This document shows, one piece after another, positions 20,842-29,737 of a DNA stretch of 64,000 nucleotides. The notes beneath the pieces were generated by a model, which was given only the letters and a program-made list of their open reading frames with translations, was not told the origin of the DNA and did not search any database. The first letter of the stretch is position 1. Each line of letters starts with the position of its first letter. The translations under genes and the position numbers were made by a program. Origin of the DNA: Chitinimonas viridis (GTDB lineage: Bacteria; Pseudomonadota; Gammaproteobacteria; Burkholderiales; Chitinimonadaceae); NCBI RefSeq assembly GCF_030409555.1, contig NZ_JAUFPU010000002.1, forward strand, positions 186,001 through 250,000, read 5' to 3'.

Positions 20842-21576
20842 ATGTCAGACACCGTCATCAGCCTGCAAGGCATCAGTAAATCGTTCTTGACCGATGAAAT
20901 CGAGACCCGCGCACTGGACGAAGTGCACCTGCAGATACAAAAGGGCGAGTTTGTCTCCATCAGCGGCCCCTCAGGCTGCGGCAAGTCCACCCTGCTGGGC
21001 ATACTGGGCCTGCTGGATAACGCCAGCAGCGGACGCTATACACTGGCCGGGCAGGCTGTCGAAACGCTGGACAACCGCGCCCGTGCCCGCCTGCGCAATC
21101 GCGAGATCGGCTTCATTTTCCAGGCTTTCAACCTGATCTCTGATCTCAGCGTGGAAGAAAACGTGGCCCTGCCACTGCAGTACCGCGATGACCTGAGCAA
21201 GCAGCTGTGCAGGCAACGCGTCAAGGAGGCGCTGGAACGGGTAGACATGGCGCATCGTGCCCGGCACTACCCTGCCCAGCTCTCGGGCGGTCAGCAACAG
21301 CGGGTTGCCGTGGCACGCGCCCTGGTGGGGCAGCCTGCCTTGATACTGGCCGATGAGCCGACTGGCAACCTGGATTCCCGCAATGCCGAGCTGGTGATGA
21401 GCCTGCTCAACCAGATACATGCCGATGGCGCCACCCTGTGCATGGTGACCCACGATCCGCGTTCGGCGGCACTGGCCAAGCGTACGGTTGCGCTCTTTGA
21501 TGGCCGCGTGGTGGAGGACCATCTCAACACCACGGGCCAGGCACAAGGCCGCGAACTGGCCTGGGGAGCGCAATAA
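20842..21576 (+). CDS. MacB/LolD-type ABC transporter ATP-binding protein
   Basis: 244 residues with a complete nucleotide-binding domain: Walker A GPSGCGKST, Q-loop IFQAFNLI, signature LSGGQQQRVAVARAL, Walker B LILADEPTGNLD and the switch His in CMVTHDP. This pattern, and the position before a FtsX/MacB-like permease, places it in the LolD/MacB subfamily, which powers mechanotransmission-type export rather than classical transport. The ATG at 20842 (MSDTVISL) is the start; the frame is open further upstream without homology. Confidence 0.9.
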   Translation: MSDTVISLQGISKSFLTDEIETRALDEVHLQIQKGEFVSISGPSGCGKSTLLGILGLLDNASSGRYTLAGQAVETLDNRARARLRNREIGFIFQAFNLISDLSVEENVALPLQYRDDLSKQLCRQRVKEALERVDMAHRARHYPAQLSGGQQQRVAVARALVGQPALILADEPTGNLDSRNAELVMSLLNQIHADGATLCMVTHDPRSAALAKRTVALFDGRVVEDHLNTTGQAQGRELAWGAQ

Positions 21577-21577
21577 C

Positions 21578-24004
21578 ATGTGGACCGACCTCCGCTATGC
21601 CTTGCGGCTATTGCTGAAAGCCCCGGGCTTTTCGCTGCTCACCCTGCTTACCCTGGCTGCAGGCCTGGCCTTTGCCATCTACATGGCAGCCGCCATACAC
21701 GCCATTGCGCTCACCCGGCTGCCCTGGCCCTCATTCGACAGGCTGGTGGTGATCAAGGAGACCTACGACGGGCGGGAGAACGGCAGCGAGATACGCTACA
21801 GCGACTTTGTGGAATACAGCAAAGCGCAAACCCGGTTTGAGCACCTTTACCCCACCCAGCGCAATCGGGTCGCCATAGGGGGTAAGCGCTACCCTGAAAA
21901 CTTCGTGGCCGCGCGCCTGACTGCCGGCAGTTGGGCACTGCATGGTGTGCAGCCACTGCTGGGGCGTAAGCTGGAAGCCGGCGACGAATTGTCGGGAGCC
22001 GCACCTGTCATGGTGATCGGCGCCGACCTATGGCAGCAGCACTTTGCCAAGGATCCTGCCATTATTGGCAGCCAGATCAAGGTTGACGGGGTGACGACCA
22101 CCATCGTCGGCGTCATGCCTGCCGGCTTTCGCTTTCCCATCTCCGAGCAGCTCTGGCTACCCTTTGCCGCCCCCAAACACTTCGCACCTGGCGATGACAA
22201 CCGTGTCACGATTCTGGCGCGGCTCAAGCCGGCGGTAGATATCACCGAGGCCGGTGCCGATATATCGGTGATCGCCCAGCGCCTGGCCGCCAGCTGGCCC
22301 AAGACCAACAAGGTGATAGGTGCCATGGTGGTGCCCTTTGTGCAGTCACCGACACAAGGTGTCAGCACGATGTACCTGACCCTGGGTGGCGCGGCAGGCT
22401 TGCTGCTCCTGCTGGTCTGGATCAATGCCGGCAACCTGCTGCTGGCCCGCGCCAGCGAGCGACAGCAGGAGACCGCCATACGTTCGGCGCTGGGCGCACC
22501 CCGCCATCGCCTGTTGCGTCATATGCTGGCCGAAGGCCTGCTGCTCTCGGTAGGCGCCTGCCTGGTCGGCCTGTTTTTTGCAGCCTGGGCGTTGGCTGCC
22601 ACCAATCAGGTGCTGCTGGCCATGCCTAGCGCACCAGAGGCGCCCTTCTGGCTGCAATTCGGCCTATCCCTGCCCATCGTGCTGGTTGCCATGGGCTTGA
22701 CGCTGGTCTCCACGCTGGTCATCGGCCTGTTACCCGCCTGGCGCAATGCTCGCACTGATCTGATGATGGTGCTGCGCGATGGTACCCGCCATGGCCAAGG
22801 CCGGGCTGCCGGCCGTTTAAGCGGTAGTCTGGTGGTGATACAGATTGCGGTCAGCAGCATGCTGCTGGTGGCCGCCTGTGTCCTGACCTACGCCATGTAC
22901 CAGACCCTGCATGCCGACTACGGCTGTCGGGTCAAGGACGTGGCCACTGCCCGCCTGGGTGATCGCAACGGTATATCCGGCTACCGCGACAAAGTGGCTC
23001 GTGAGCAGTTGTTCCAACGCCTGGATACCGCCCTGCGTAGCCTGCCCGGCCAGCCTCATTTCGCCCTGACCAATGCGCTGCCCGGTGATGGAAGGACAGA
23101 AGGCACACTTATCCAGCCTGAAGGCCACGCCATTACCGACGACCGCTATCCCAATGCTGGGCTCTACAGTGTCAACAGCACTTACTTTGCTGCGCTGGAA
23201 ATACCGATACTGAGCGGCCGGGCATTGAACGATCAGGATCGTGCCGATACTCTCAAGGTCGCGGTGGTCGATACCGCCTTTGCCAACCGGCATTGGCCTG
23301 GCGTGTCACCGCTGGGCAAGCGTTTCAGGATCAATGCTGCAGAGCCAGATGGCGAGTGGATCACCGTGGTAGGCGTCAGCCGCCCAGTGGTGCAAGGCAG
23401 CCCCAGCGGCGGTGACGACAGCGTACAGACCAATGTCTACCGCCCCCTGCGCCAGTCTGTGCCCGATACCCTGCGCATTGCCCTGGTAGGCGGTGGCGAC
23501 ATGGCATCGACACTGGCACTGCTGCGCCAGGCCATCAGCCGCGCCGATGCCAATCTGGCGCCGACCGAGTTGTTCAGCTTCGAGCAATTGCATGAGGACA
23601 ATACGGGTGGCCTGGATCTGATGGGGGCCTGGTTCGTAGCACTGGGCCTGATCAGCCTGCTGCTGGCAGTGAGCGGCATCTACGGCATTACTGCCCGTGC
23701 CGTGACCTTGCGTACCCACGAGGTCGGTGTGCGCCGCGCCATCGGCGCCACCGATGGCGCCATCGTCTGGCTGCTGCTGCGGCGAGGGGTAAGGCAGCTG
23801 CTGATTGGCCTGCCACTGGGCATGCTGCTGGGCTGGGGCGTCACCACGGCCATGGCGGAACTGCTCTACCAGGTTGGCCTTGCAGTACCATTGGCCATGC
23901 TGCTGGTCAGCCTGCTGATCTCCGCCGTCATCCTGCTGGCGACGCTGATTCCGGCACGCCGGGCCATCGCCCTGATCCCCAGCGCAGCCTTACGCTACGA
24001 ATAG
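21578..24004 (+). CDS. MacB/FtsX-type ABC transporter permease
   Basis: 808 residues, an eight-to-ten-helix 'double' permease with two FtsX units. The first begins MWTDLRYALRLLLKAPGFSLLTLLTLAAGLAFAIY, followed by a large periplasmic MacB-like domain (about 50-250); helices at about 280-420 carry LGAPRHRLLRHMLAEGLLLS, and the second FtsX unit near the C-terminus repeats the pattern with RRAIGATDGAIVWLLLRRG. Two of these share the IGA/LGA coupling helix. Members export antimicrobial peptides, lipids or lipoproteins. It follows the ATPase by one base. Confidence 0.9.
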   Translation: MWTDLRYALRLLLKAPGFSLLTLLTLAAGLAFAIYMAAAIHAIALTRLPWPSFDRLVVIKETYDGRENGSEIRYSDFVEYSKAQTRFEHLYPTQRNRVAIGGKRYPENFVAARLTAGSWALHGVQPLLGRKLEAGDELSGAAPVMVIGADLWQQHFAKDPAIIGSQIKVDGVTTTIVGVMPAGFRFPISEQLWLPFAAPKHFAPGDDNRVTILARLKPAVDITEAGADISVIAQRLAASWPKTNKVIGAMVVPFVQSPTQGVSTMYLTLGGAAGLLLLLVWINAGNLLLARASERQQETAIRSALGAPRHRLLRHMLAEGLLLSVGACLVGLFFAAWALAATNQVLLAMPSAPEAPFWLQFGLSLPIVLVAMGLTLVSTLVIGLLPAWRNARTDLMMVLRDGTRHGQGRAAGRLSGSLVVIQIAVSSMLLVAACVLTYAMYQTLHADYGCRVKDVATARLGDRNGISGYRDKVAREQLFQRLDTALRSLPGQPHFALTNALPGDGRTEGTLIQPEGHAITDDRYPNAGLYSVNSTYFAALEIPILSGRALNDQDRADTLKVAVVDTAFANRHWPGVSPLGKRFRINAAEPDGEWITVVGVSRPVVQGSPSGGDDSVQTNVYRPLRQSVPDTLRIALVGGGDMASTLALLRQAISRADANLAPTELFSFEQLHEDNTGGLDLMGAWFVALGLISLLLAVSGIYGITARAVTLRTHEVGVRRAIGATDGAIVWLLLRRGVRQLLIGLPLGMLLGWGVTTAMAELLYQVGLAVPLAMLLVSLLISAVILLATLIPARRAIALIPSAALRYE

Positions 24005-24052
24005 GCAAGGAACAGGCGCAGTGTGGCATTTCTTTGTATGCTGCGAGTCGCG

Positions 24053-24109
24053 CCTGCAGGCGAGCATGAGCGGAAGCGCCAGCGTCCGCTCATGCTCGGT
24101 GCCTACAGG
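24053..24109. repeat. Long inverted repeat between permease and response regulator genes
   Basis: A perfect 14-bp inverted repeat, CGAGCATGAGCGGA (24061-24074) and its complement (24085-24098), with a 10-base loop. Flanking CCTGCAGG and CCTACAGG extend the stem by seven of eight pairs. No T-run follows. Confidence 0.7.
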
Positions 24110-24210
24110 TGGAGTACGCCTGATCCCAGCCCGTATTGCTGCAACCGCCAGTACGACTGCAACACTCAAGCGCCCCGCACCAAGATGAAGACGGGTTTCT
24201 GTCAGCACTG

Positions 24211-25602
24211 ATGAACACCACCGCGCCTGCCCCCCTGCCACTGCTAGTCTGTGATGACGACGTCGCCGTGCGTGCCGCCCTCCGCCTATTCTGCAAGAGC
24301 GAGGGTTGGCATTGCGACCTGGTGGCATCGCCCGAGGAGGCCCTGGCTGCCATCGCCCAGCAAGACTACGCCCTGCTGCTGGCCGACCTGAACTACAGCC
24401 GTGACACGACCTCGGGACGCGAAGGTCTGGATCTGATTGCCCAGGTGCGATCCAGCCAGCCCGATTTACCCATTGTGGCCATGACGGCCTGGAGCACGGT
24501 CAGCATTGCCGTAGAGGCCATGCAACTGGGTGCCAGCGACTTTATCGAGAAACCCTGGGACAACACCCGCCTGGCCTGCATCGTGCGCAATCTGACCCAA
24601 CTGCGGCAGAGCCACCGGCGTGGCGCCAGGCTGGCCGCCGAGAACACCCTGCTGAAGGCAGAGGCCCAGGATCGCCCCTGGATATGCCAGTCGCCCGCCA
24701 TGCAAGCCGTCATGGCGCAGTTGGCGTCGGTCGCCTCGACCGACGTCAACATTCTGCTGACGGGAGAGAACGGTACCGGCAAGAGCCAATTGGCCGCCTG
24801 GATACACCGCCACTCCCGTCGTGCTGATGCCAGCCTGATCACCGTCAACATGGGGGCGATTGCCGACAGCCTGTTCGAGAGCGAGATGTTCGGGCACCAG
24901 AAAGGCGCCTTTACCGATGCACGGGAAGCACGGATAGGGCGCTTTGAACTGGCAGATCAAGGCACGCTGTTTCTCGACGAAGTCGGCAATATCCCATTGA
25001 GCCAGCAAGCCAAACTGTTGCGGGTGCTAGAGACCGGCCAATTCGAGCGGCTGGGCTCCAGTCGAGCGCAACTCAGCAATGTACGGCTGATTTCAGCGAC
25101 CAATGCGCCCTTGGCCGAACGTGTCGCCGAAGGCAGCTTCCGGCAGGACCTGCTGTACCGGCTCAACAGCGTGGCGATACATCTGCCGCCGCTGCGTGAG
25201 CGGCAAGAGGACCTGCTCGCCCTGGCGCAACATGAACTGAGTCGCCAGGCCCTGCGCTATCAAAAGCCCGGCCGGCCCTTGTCGGCCTCTGCCATCCAGG
25301 CCCTGCAAGCCTACGCCTGGCCTGGCAATGTCCGTGAACTGGCCCATACCATGGAGCGTGCCACCCTGTTGTGCCGTGGCAGCGTCATTGAAACGGCAGA
25401 CCTGGCCTTGCCCCATCAGGCTGCGCCTGGGCAACGCCCCGCCGATTCCGCAGGGCTCGACACCCTGTCGCTGGAGGACGCCGAGAAGCTGCTGATACAC
25501 ATTGCCCTGAGCCGCCATAACGGTAGTGCCAGTGCCGCTGCGATGGCCTTGGGCCTGAGCCGGTCAGCCTTCTACCGTCGGCTGCAGAAATATGGTTTGT
25601 AA
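24211..25602 (+). CDS. Sigma-54-dependent response regulator (NtrC family)
   Basis: 463 residues. The receiver (1-125) has acidic residues in CDDDVAV and phospho-acceptor D59 (LLLADLNYS), with Lys in FIEKPWDN. The AAA+ domain (about 155-385) has Walker A GENGTGKS (185-192) and Walker B TLFLDEVGN. The sigma-54 contact loop reads GAFTDA (232-237) instead of the usual GAFTGA. A Fis-type HTH ends the protein (LSRSAFYRRLQKYGL). It is followed four bases later by a histidine kinase and preceded by the ABC genes it probably controls. Confidence 0.9.
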   Translation: MNTTAPAPLPLLVCDDDVAVRAALRLFCKSEGWHCDLVASPEEALAAIAQQDYALLLADLNYSRDTTSGREGLDLIAQVRSSQPDLPIVAMTAWSTVSIAVEAMQLGASDFIEKPWDNTRLACIVRNLTQLRQSHRRGARLAAENTLLKAEAQDRPWICQSPAMQAVMAQLASVASTDVNILLTGENGTGKSQLAAWIHRHSRRADASLITVNMGAIADSLFESEMFGHQKGAFTDAREARIGRFELADQGTLFLDEVGNIPLSQQAKLLRVLETGQFERLGSSRAQLSNVRLISATNAPLAERVAEGSFRQDLLYRLNSVAIHLPPLRERQEDLLALAQHELSRQALRYQKPGRPLSASAIQALQAYAWPGNVRELAHTMERATLLCRGSVIETADLALPHQAAPGQRPADSAGLDTLSLEDAEKLLIHIALSRHNGSASAAAMALGLSRSAFYRRLQKYGL

Positions 25603-25605
25603 GCC

Positions 25606-26949
25606 GTGAGGCTTGGGCGCCTTACTCAAGATCAAGCCTGGCTGTTGGCCATGCTGGCGGCCAGCCTGCCGGTGTGGCTGATACAGGCCGTGCTGGTATG
25701 GCAACTGCCCTGGCTGGTCTACCCCCGGATACTGCTGCTGGTACTGACTGGCCTGCTGCCTCTGGGCTGTGCCATAGGCCTGTATCGTCGCACCCTCAGC
25801 CAGCGGCGCACCATCAGCAATCTGGTCGCTGCCATACGTGTGGGCGATTACTCCTTGCGCATGCGCCAACAGCAGGGCGATGCGCTAGGTGAGCTGGCTG
25901 GCGAGATCAATCAGCTCGCAAGCAGCCTGCACAGGCAGCGGCTGCAGTCAGAAGAAGCCTTGAGGCTGGTTGATAGGGTGGTGGATGGTATCGAGGTCGC
26001 CATTATTGCCTTCGATGGCGAGAGCCGGCTCAAACTCGCCAATCCGGCAGCCTGCAGGCTGCTGGGCCGCAACCAGGCCACCTTGCAGGGGCAAACAACC
26101 GCGCAACTGGGCCTGGCCGACTTGCTGGCCCGCGATCCTCAGGGGGTCGTCGAATGGGTGTTCCCCGGCGGGGCTGGTCTATGGCAGCTGCGGTGCCAAG
26201 GCTATCGCGTCGAGGGCAAGCAGCACACCCTGCTGTTCGTGACTGATCTCAAGCAAGTCTTGCGCAGCGAGGAGCTGAAGGCGTGGCGGCAGCTGATACG
26301 GGTGCTGAGTCACGAGGTCAACAATTCGCTAGGCCCTATCGCCAGTATCAGCGCCACGTTGGGCACGCTGTTACACGGCCCGCAGGGGCCGCAGGCCCAT
26401 CTCGACGATTTGCAGCAAGGCCTGGAGATCATTGCAGAACGCAGCAAACGCCTGGGTGAGTTTGTCCGGCGCTACGCCGCGCTGGCTCGATTGCCCGAGC
26501 CACACAAGCAGGTATTCGACCTGCAGCACCTGTTGCAGCGCCTGCCCAGCCTGCTACCCGGGGGCCGCATCACGCTGGATGGCCCCACGGCTCCCCTGCC
26601 CTTTTTTGGCGACCCCGCGCAGATCGAACAATTGCTGATCAATCTGCTCAAGAACAGTGTGGAAGCCGGCAACGGCAATGTCACCCTGCGCTGGCAGGCA
26701 CAACCATTGCAGCTGAGTGTGCTGGACCAGGGCTGCGGCATTGCCAACCCGCACAATCTGTTCATCCCCTTCTATACCACCAAGCCAACAGGTTCAGGCA
26801 TAGGCCTGGTGCTATGCCGACAGATCAGTGAGTCCCATCATGGCATCCTGACCCTGCAGAACCGTGAGGATGGTCCCGGTTGCATCGCCACCGTTCGCTT
26901 TGCCCACATGGCACATGCAATGCAGACGCAGAAGCCCGCTGCAGGCTAG
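25606..26949 (+). CDS. Sensor histidine kinase
   Basis: 447 residues, GTG start four bases after the response regulator. Two N-terminal membrane helices (12-32 and 42-60) enclose a very short periplasmic loop, so it probably senses within or near the membrane. A HAMP-like stretch (62-110), a PAS domain (about 115-220) and the kinase core follow: H236 in VLSHEVNNSLGPI, N box LLINLLKNSVEAG, G1 DQGCGI and G2 GSGIGLVLCR. It resembles kinases paired with sigma-54 regulators of the BceS/EnvZ-unlike NtrB branch. Partner: the regulator upstream. Confidence 0.9.
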   Translation: MRLGRLTQDQAWLLAMLAASLPVWLIQAVLVWQLPWLVYPRILLLVLTGLLPLGCAIGLYRRTLSQRRTISNLVAAIRVGDYSLRMRQQQGDALGELAGEINQLASSLHRQRLQSEEALRLVDRVVDGIEVAIIAFDGESRLKLANPAACRLLGRNQATLQGQTTAQLGLADLLARDPQGVVEWVFPGGAGLWQLRCQGYRVEGKQHTLLFVTDLKQVLRSEELKAWRQLIRVLSHEVNNSLGPIASISATLGTLLHGPQGPQAHLDDLQQGLEIIAERSKRLGEFVRRYAALARLPEPHKQVFDLQHLLQRLPSLLPGGRITLDGPTAPLPFFGDPAQIEQLLINLLKNSVEAGNGNVTLRWQAQPLQLSVLDQGCGIANPHNLFIPFYTTKPTGSGIGLVLCRQISESHHGILTLQNREDGPGCIATVRFAHMAHAMQTQKPAAG

Positions 26950-26955
26950 CGCCGT

Positions 26956-27675
26956 TCACTTCAGCGGCGGCAGGGCCGCATTGAGCCTGTCCATCACGCT
27001 GTCCGGCACCTGCTTGCTGCAAAAAAAGTAGCGCAGCTCGCCCGGCGGCATATCGCCGAAGCGGCGTACGGCCACTACGCCCCGTTGTTCGTCATGCTCC
27101 GCCAGCAGCGTGCGCGCTTCCTCCTCTGCGGCGAATGTCAGGTCGGCCATATTCATTGCCACCATACGGACAATGCCACTACCTGTGTCCGGCGTGTTGA
27201 TGCGCTGCGCCTGCATCTGTGCCAAGGCCGCATCCAGCGTGGGGCCATAGGAATAGCCCTCCTTCAGTACCACCCGTATGTCACGCCGGCCCAATAGCGG
27301 CAGTAGCTTGCTGCCATTGCCCATACGATGATCGCCCGCCCGTACCATGGCCACAAAGCTGCCGTCGCGGTAGATGGGCAGGCTGTACCTGCCCAGCCGC
27401 TCACGCTCCGGTGTCTTGAAACGCCCGATGGCGCAGGCCCGCTCCCGGTTCTGTTCTATCAGCGCCATATGGCGCTTGAAGGGTGCTTCCACCAGGCTGG
27501 CAGGGACAGCAGCAGCCTGCATCGCCGCATAGGCCGGGCCGCCCACCAAGCCGCCCAGGCCCTGGCCCTCGACATAGGTCAGCGGCGGACGGGTCTCATA
27601 ATAGAAGATCACCGTCTCTGCAGGGGTGGCCAGCGTCGCCATCAATAGCGGTATCAGCACCATGCTCTCCATCAA
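26956..27675 (-). CDS. Periplasmic solute-binding-like protein (SBP_bac_3)
   Basis: 239 residues. The N-terminus is a signal peptide (MVLIPLLMATLATPA). The mature part begins TVIFYYETRPPLTYVEGQGLGGLVGGPAYAAMQAA and carries ACAIGRFKTPERE and LADLTFAAEEEAR-like elements seen in small betaproteobacterial binding proteins annotated as transporter substrate-binding domain proteins. Ligand unknown. ATG codons at 27675, 27672 and 27663 are all possible; a GGAG just before 27663 makes that one attractive. It converges with the histidine kinase gene, with only 6 bp between the stops. Confidence 0.7.
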   Translation of the reverse strand: MMESMVLIPLLMATLATPAETVIFYYETRPPLTYVEGQGLGGLVGGPAYAAMQAAAVPASLVEAPFKRHMALIEQNRERACAIGRFKTPERERLGRYSLPIYRDGSFVAMVRAGDHRMGNGSKLLPLLGRRDIRVVLKEGYSYGPTLDAALAQMQAQRINTPDTGSGIVRMVAMNMADLTFAAEEEARTLLAEHDEQRGVVAVRRFGDMPPGELRYFFCSKQVPDSVMDRLNAALPPLK

Positions 27676-27819
27676 CCACGGCTCGATTCCGACCCGTCAT
27701 CTCATTCTGGTATGAATCTCGCCGTTGTGCTGCGTCCGGACAGCGGATTTTCGGTGCTATTTACATGCGCGACGGGTCAGGTTTGCTTATCATCGGCCCA
27801 AACAACTCAGGACAACGTC

Positions 27820-29094
27820 ATGAATAGCACTCACTACCTGCTACCGCTCTTGCTTGGACTTGCCGCCTGCGGTGGCGGTGGAGGCAGCGATGGTGGCGGC
27901 GGAACCACCACGCCCGGTGCCAGCCAGCCCAGCATCCAGTCTTTCGGCGCCACGCCGGCCAATATCACCGCGGGCCAATCCAGCACGCTTAGCTGGCAAT
28001 CAAGCCATGCCACCAGCCTCAGCATCTCGCCTGGCGTGGGCTTGGTCAGTGGCAACAGTGTTGCTGTTGCACCTGTTACCACCACCACTTACACGCTCAC
28101 GGCAAGCAATGCCGCCGGCACCATCACGGCCAGCACCACCGTCACCGTGGGTAGCGGCAACAGCAATGGCAGCTATGGCAGCATGGCGGCGGCCAGCCTG
28201 GGCATAGGTGCTGCCTTGAACGGCAGCCTACCCTTCCCGGCCAGCAATGCCTGGAACCAGGATATCTCGGCAGCACCGGTAGACTCCAACTCCACCAATA
28301 TCCTTACCACCATAGGGCTGACCCGTGGCCTGCATCCGGACTTCGGTGCCGGCCTGTACGAAGGCGCGCCCATAGGCATACCTTATGTGGTGGTCGCCGG
28401 CACCCAGGCCAAGGTCAATATCCGCTTCACCGCTTATGGCGACGAAAGCGACCCTGGCCCGTATCCGGTGCCGGGCAATGCACCTATCGAGGGCAAACGG
28501 CCCGATGGCGGAGCATTCGATGGCGACAGACATGTGCTGGTCGTAGATAAGGACAACAACCGCCTGTATGAGTTGTATCGCGCTTTCCCCCAAAGCGATG
28601 GCAGCTGGAACGCCGATGCCGGCGCTGTCTTCCACCTGGATTCCAACATCGTGCGCCCCGGCGGCAAGCCCGGCTGGACCAGTGCCGATGCAGCAGGCCT
28701 GCCCATCTTTCCTGGCTTGGTGAGGTACGATGAAGCCGCCAGCGGCACGATACGCCATGCGCTGCGCTTCACTGTGAGCCAGTCGCGACGGGCCTATGTG
28801 CCCCCTGCCACCCACTGGGCCGCCAGCAGCACCGACCCCAATCGTGCACCCATGGGCATGCGGGTCAGGCTCAAGGCCAGCTATGCGATACCCGCCAGCT
28901 TCAGCACCGAGAGCCGGGCCATACTGCAAGCCATGAAGACTTACGGCATGATCGTGGCCGACAACGGCAGCAACTGGTATGTCAGCGGCGCGCCTGATGA
29001 CCGCTGGAACAATGACAAACTGGTGCGCGAGCTAGGTAGCGTGAAGGGCGCTGACTTCGAGGTCATCCGCATGGATGGGCTGGTCACCCCCTGA
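27820..29094 (+). CDS. Secreted lipoprotein with Ig-like domain
   Basis: About 424 residues. MNSTHYLLPLLLGLAAC is a lipoprotein signal with lipobox LAAC, followed by a Gly-rich linker. Residues about 35-120 are a bacterial Ig-like domain (FGATPANITAGQSSTLSWQSSHATSLSISPG ... TTTTYTLTASNAAGT), a motif usual in Neisseriales and myxobacterial surface proteins. The larger C-terminal part (WNQDISAAPVDSNSTNIL ... HVLVVDKDNNRLYELYRAFP ... MKTYGMIVADNGSNWYVSGAPDDRWN) is a conserved extracellular domain of unknown activity, perhaps enzymatic. The first start at 27712 lacks a signal peptide and is rejected. Confidence 0.75.
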   Translation: MNSTHYLLPLLLGLAACGGGGGSDGGGGTTTPGASQPSIQSFGATPANITAGQSSTLSWQSSHATSLSISPGVGLVSGNSVAVAPVTTTTYTLTASNAAGTITASTTVTVGSGNSNGSYGSMAAASLGIGAALNGSLPFPASNAWNQDISAAPVDSNSTNILTTIGLTRGLHPDFGAGLYEGAPIGIPYVVVAGTQAKVNIRFTAYGDESDPGPYPVPGNAPIEGKRPDGGAFDGDRHVLVVDKDNNRLYELYRAFPQSDGSWNADAGAVFHLDSNIVRPGGKPGWTSADAAGLPIFPGLVRYDEAASGTIRHALRFTVSQSRRAYVPPATHWAASSTDPNRAPMGMRVRLKASYAIPASFSTESRAILQAMKTYGMIVADNGSNWYVSGAPDDRWNNDKLVRELGSVKGADFEVIRMDGLVTP

Positions 29095-29172
29095 CACGCG
29101 TAGCAACCGTCACAGCTTCGACCGACGGTTGCACCCTGCTGGCCCATGATGTCGTGGGCCAGCAGCAAGGGC

Positions 29173-29631
29173 CTAGCGGCCCAATCTGCCCTTGACCGGC
29201 ACCTGGCTCAGAATCAGCCGGCTGTATGTCTCCTGTACGCCGGCACGTTCACGCAGCGCCTCTATCAGCCGTACCAGATCCTGCTGGTCTGCACAGGCAG
29301 CGCGCACCATATAGTCAAACGCTCCGGTCAGCAGCGTCGCCTCAACGATACCCGGTATGGTCTGTATCACGGCCTCGAAGTTGGCTGCCGAGGTATCGGG
29401 CCGCATTTTGATATCGATCAGGGCCTCCAGCGGCAGACCCAGCGCCCCCATGTCCACCCGTGCATGAAAACCCTGCAAGATGCCCTGTGCCTGCATCCGC
29501 CTCACGCGCTCCGCCACCGCATTGGCGCTCAGGTGTACCTGCTCGGCCAGCTCGCGGAAGGTCAGCCGAGCGTCGCGTCGCAGCAGATCAACAATATCTC
29601 TGTCCAACTTATCCATTGCAGATTTTTCCAC
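29173..29631 (-). CDS. Lrp/AsnC family transcriptional regulator
   Basis: 152 residues. HTH at the start (LDRDIVDLLRRDARLTFRELAEQVHLSANAVAERVRRMQAQG) and a RAM/AsnC ligand domain after (IVEATLLTGAFDYMVRAACADQQDLVRLIEALR). These regulators bind amino acids and control their metabolism or transport. The start may be the first ATG at 29631 or the one at 29616 (MDKLDRD). It is divergent from the S41 peptidase gene and 79 bp from the convergent lipoprotein gene; its targets are unknown. Confidence 0.9.
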   Translation of the reverse strand: MEKSAMDKLDRDIVDLLRRDARLTFRELAEQVHLSANAVAERVRRMQAQGILQGFHARVDMGALGLPLEALIDIKMRPDTSAANFEAVIQTIPGIVEATLLTGAFDYMVRAACADQQDLVRLIEALRERAGVQETYSRLILSQVPVKGRLGR

Positions 29632-29737
29632 TGTTCAATCTTCAAAACACCACAGAAATACTCACCAATCTCCGTGCGCACCTCGATAAGATTGGCGGTC
29701 TCAGCAGCAATCCTACAATAGAAGATAGAGAACCCAG

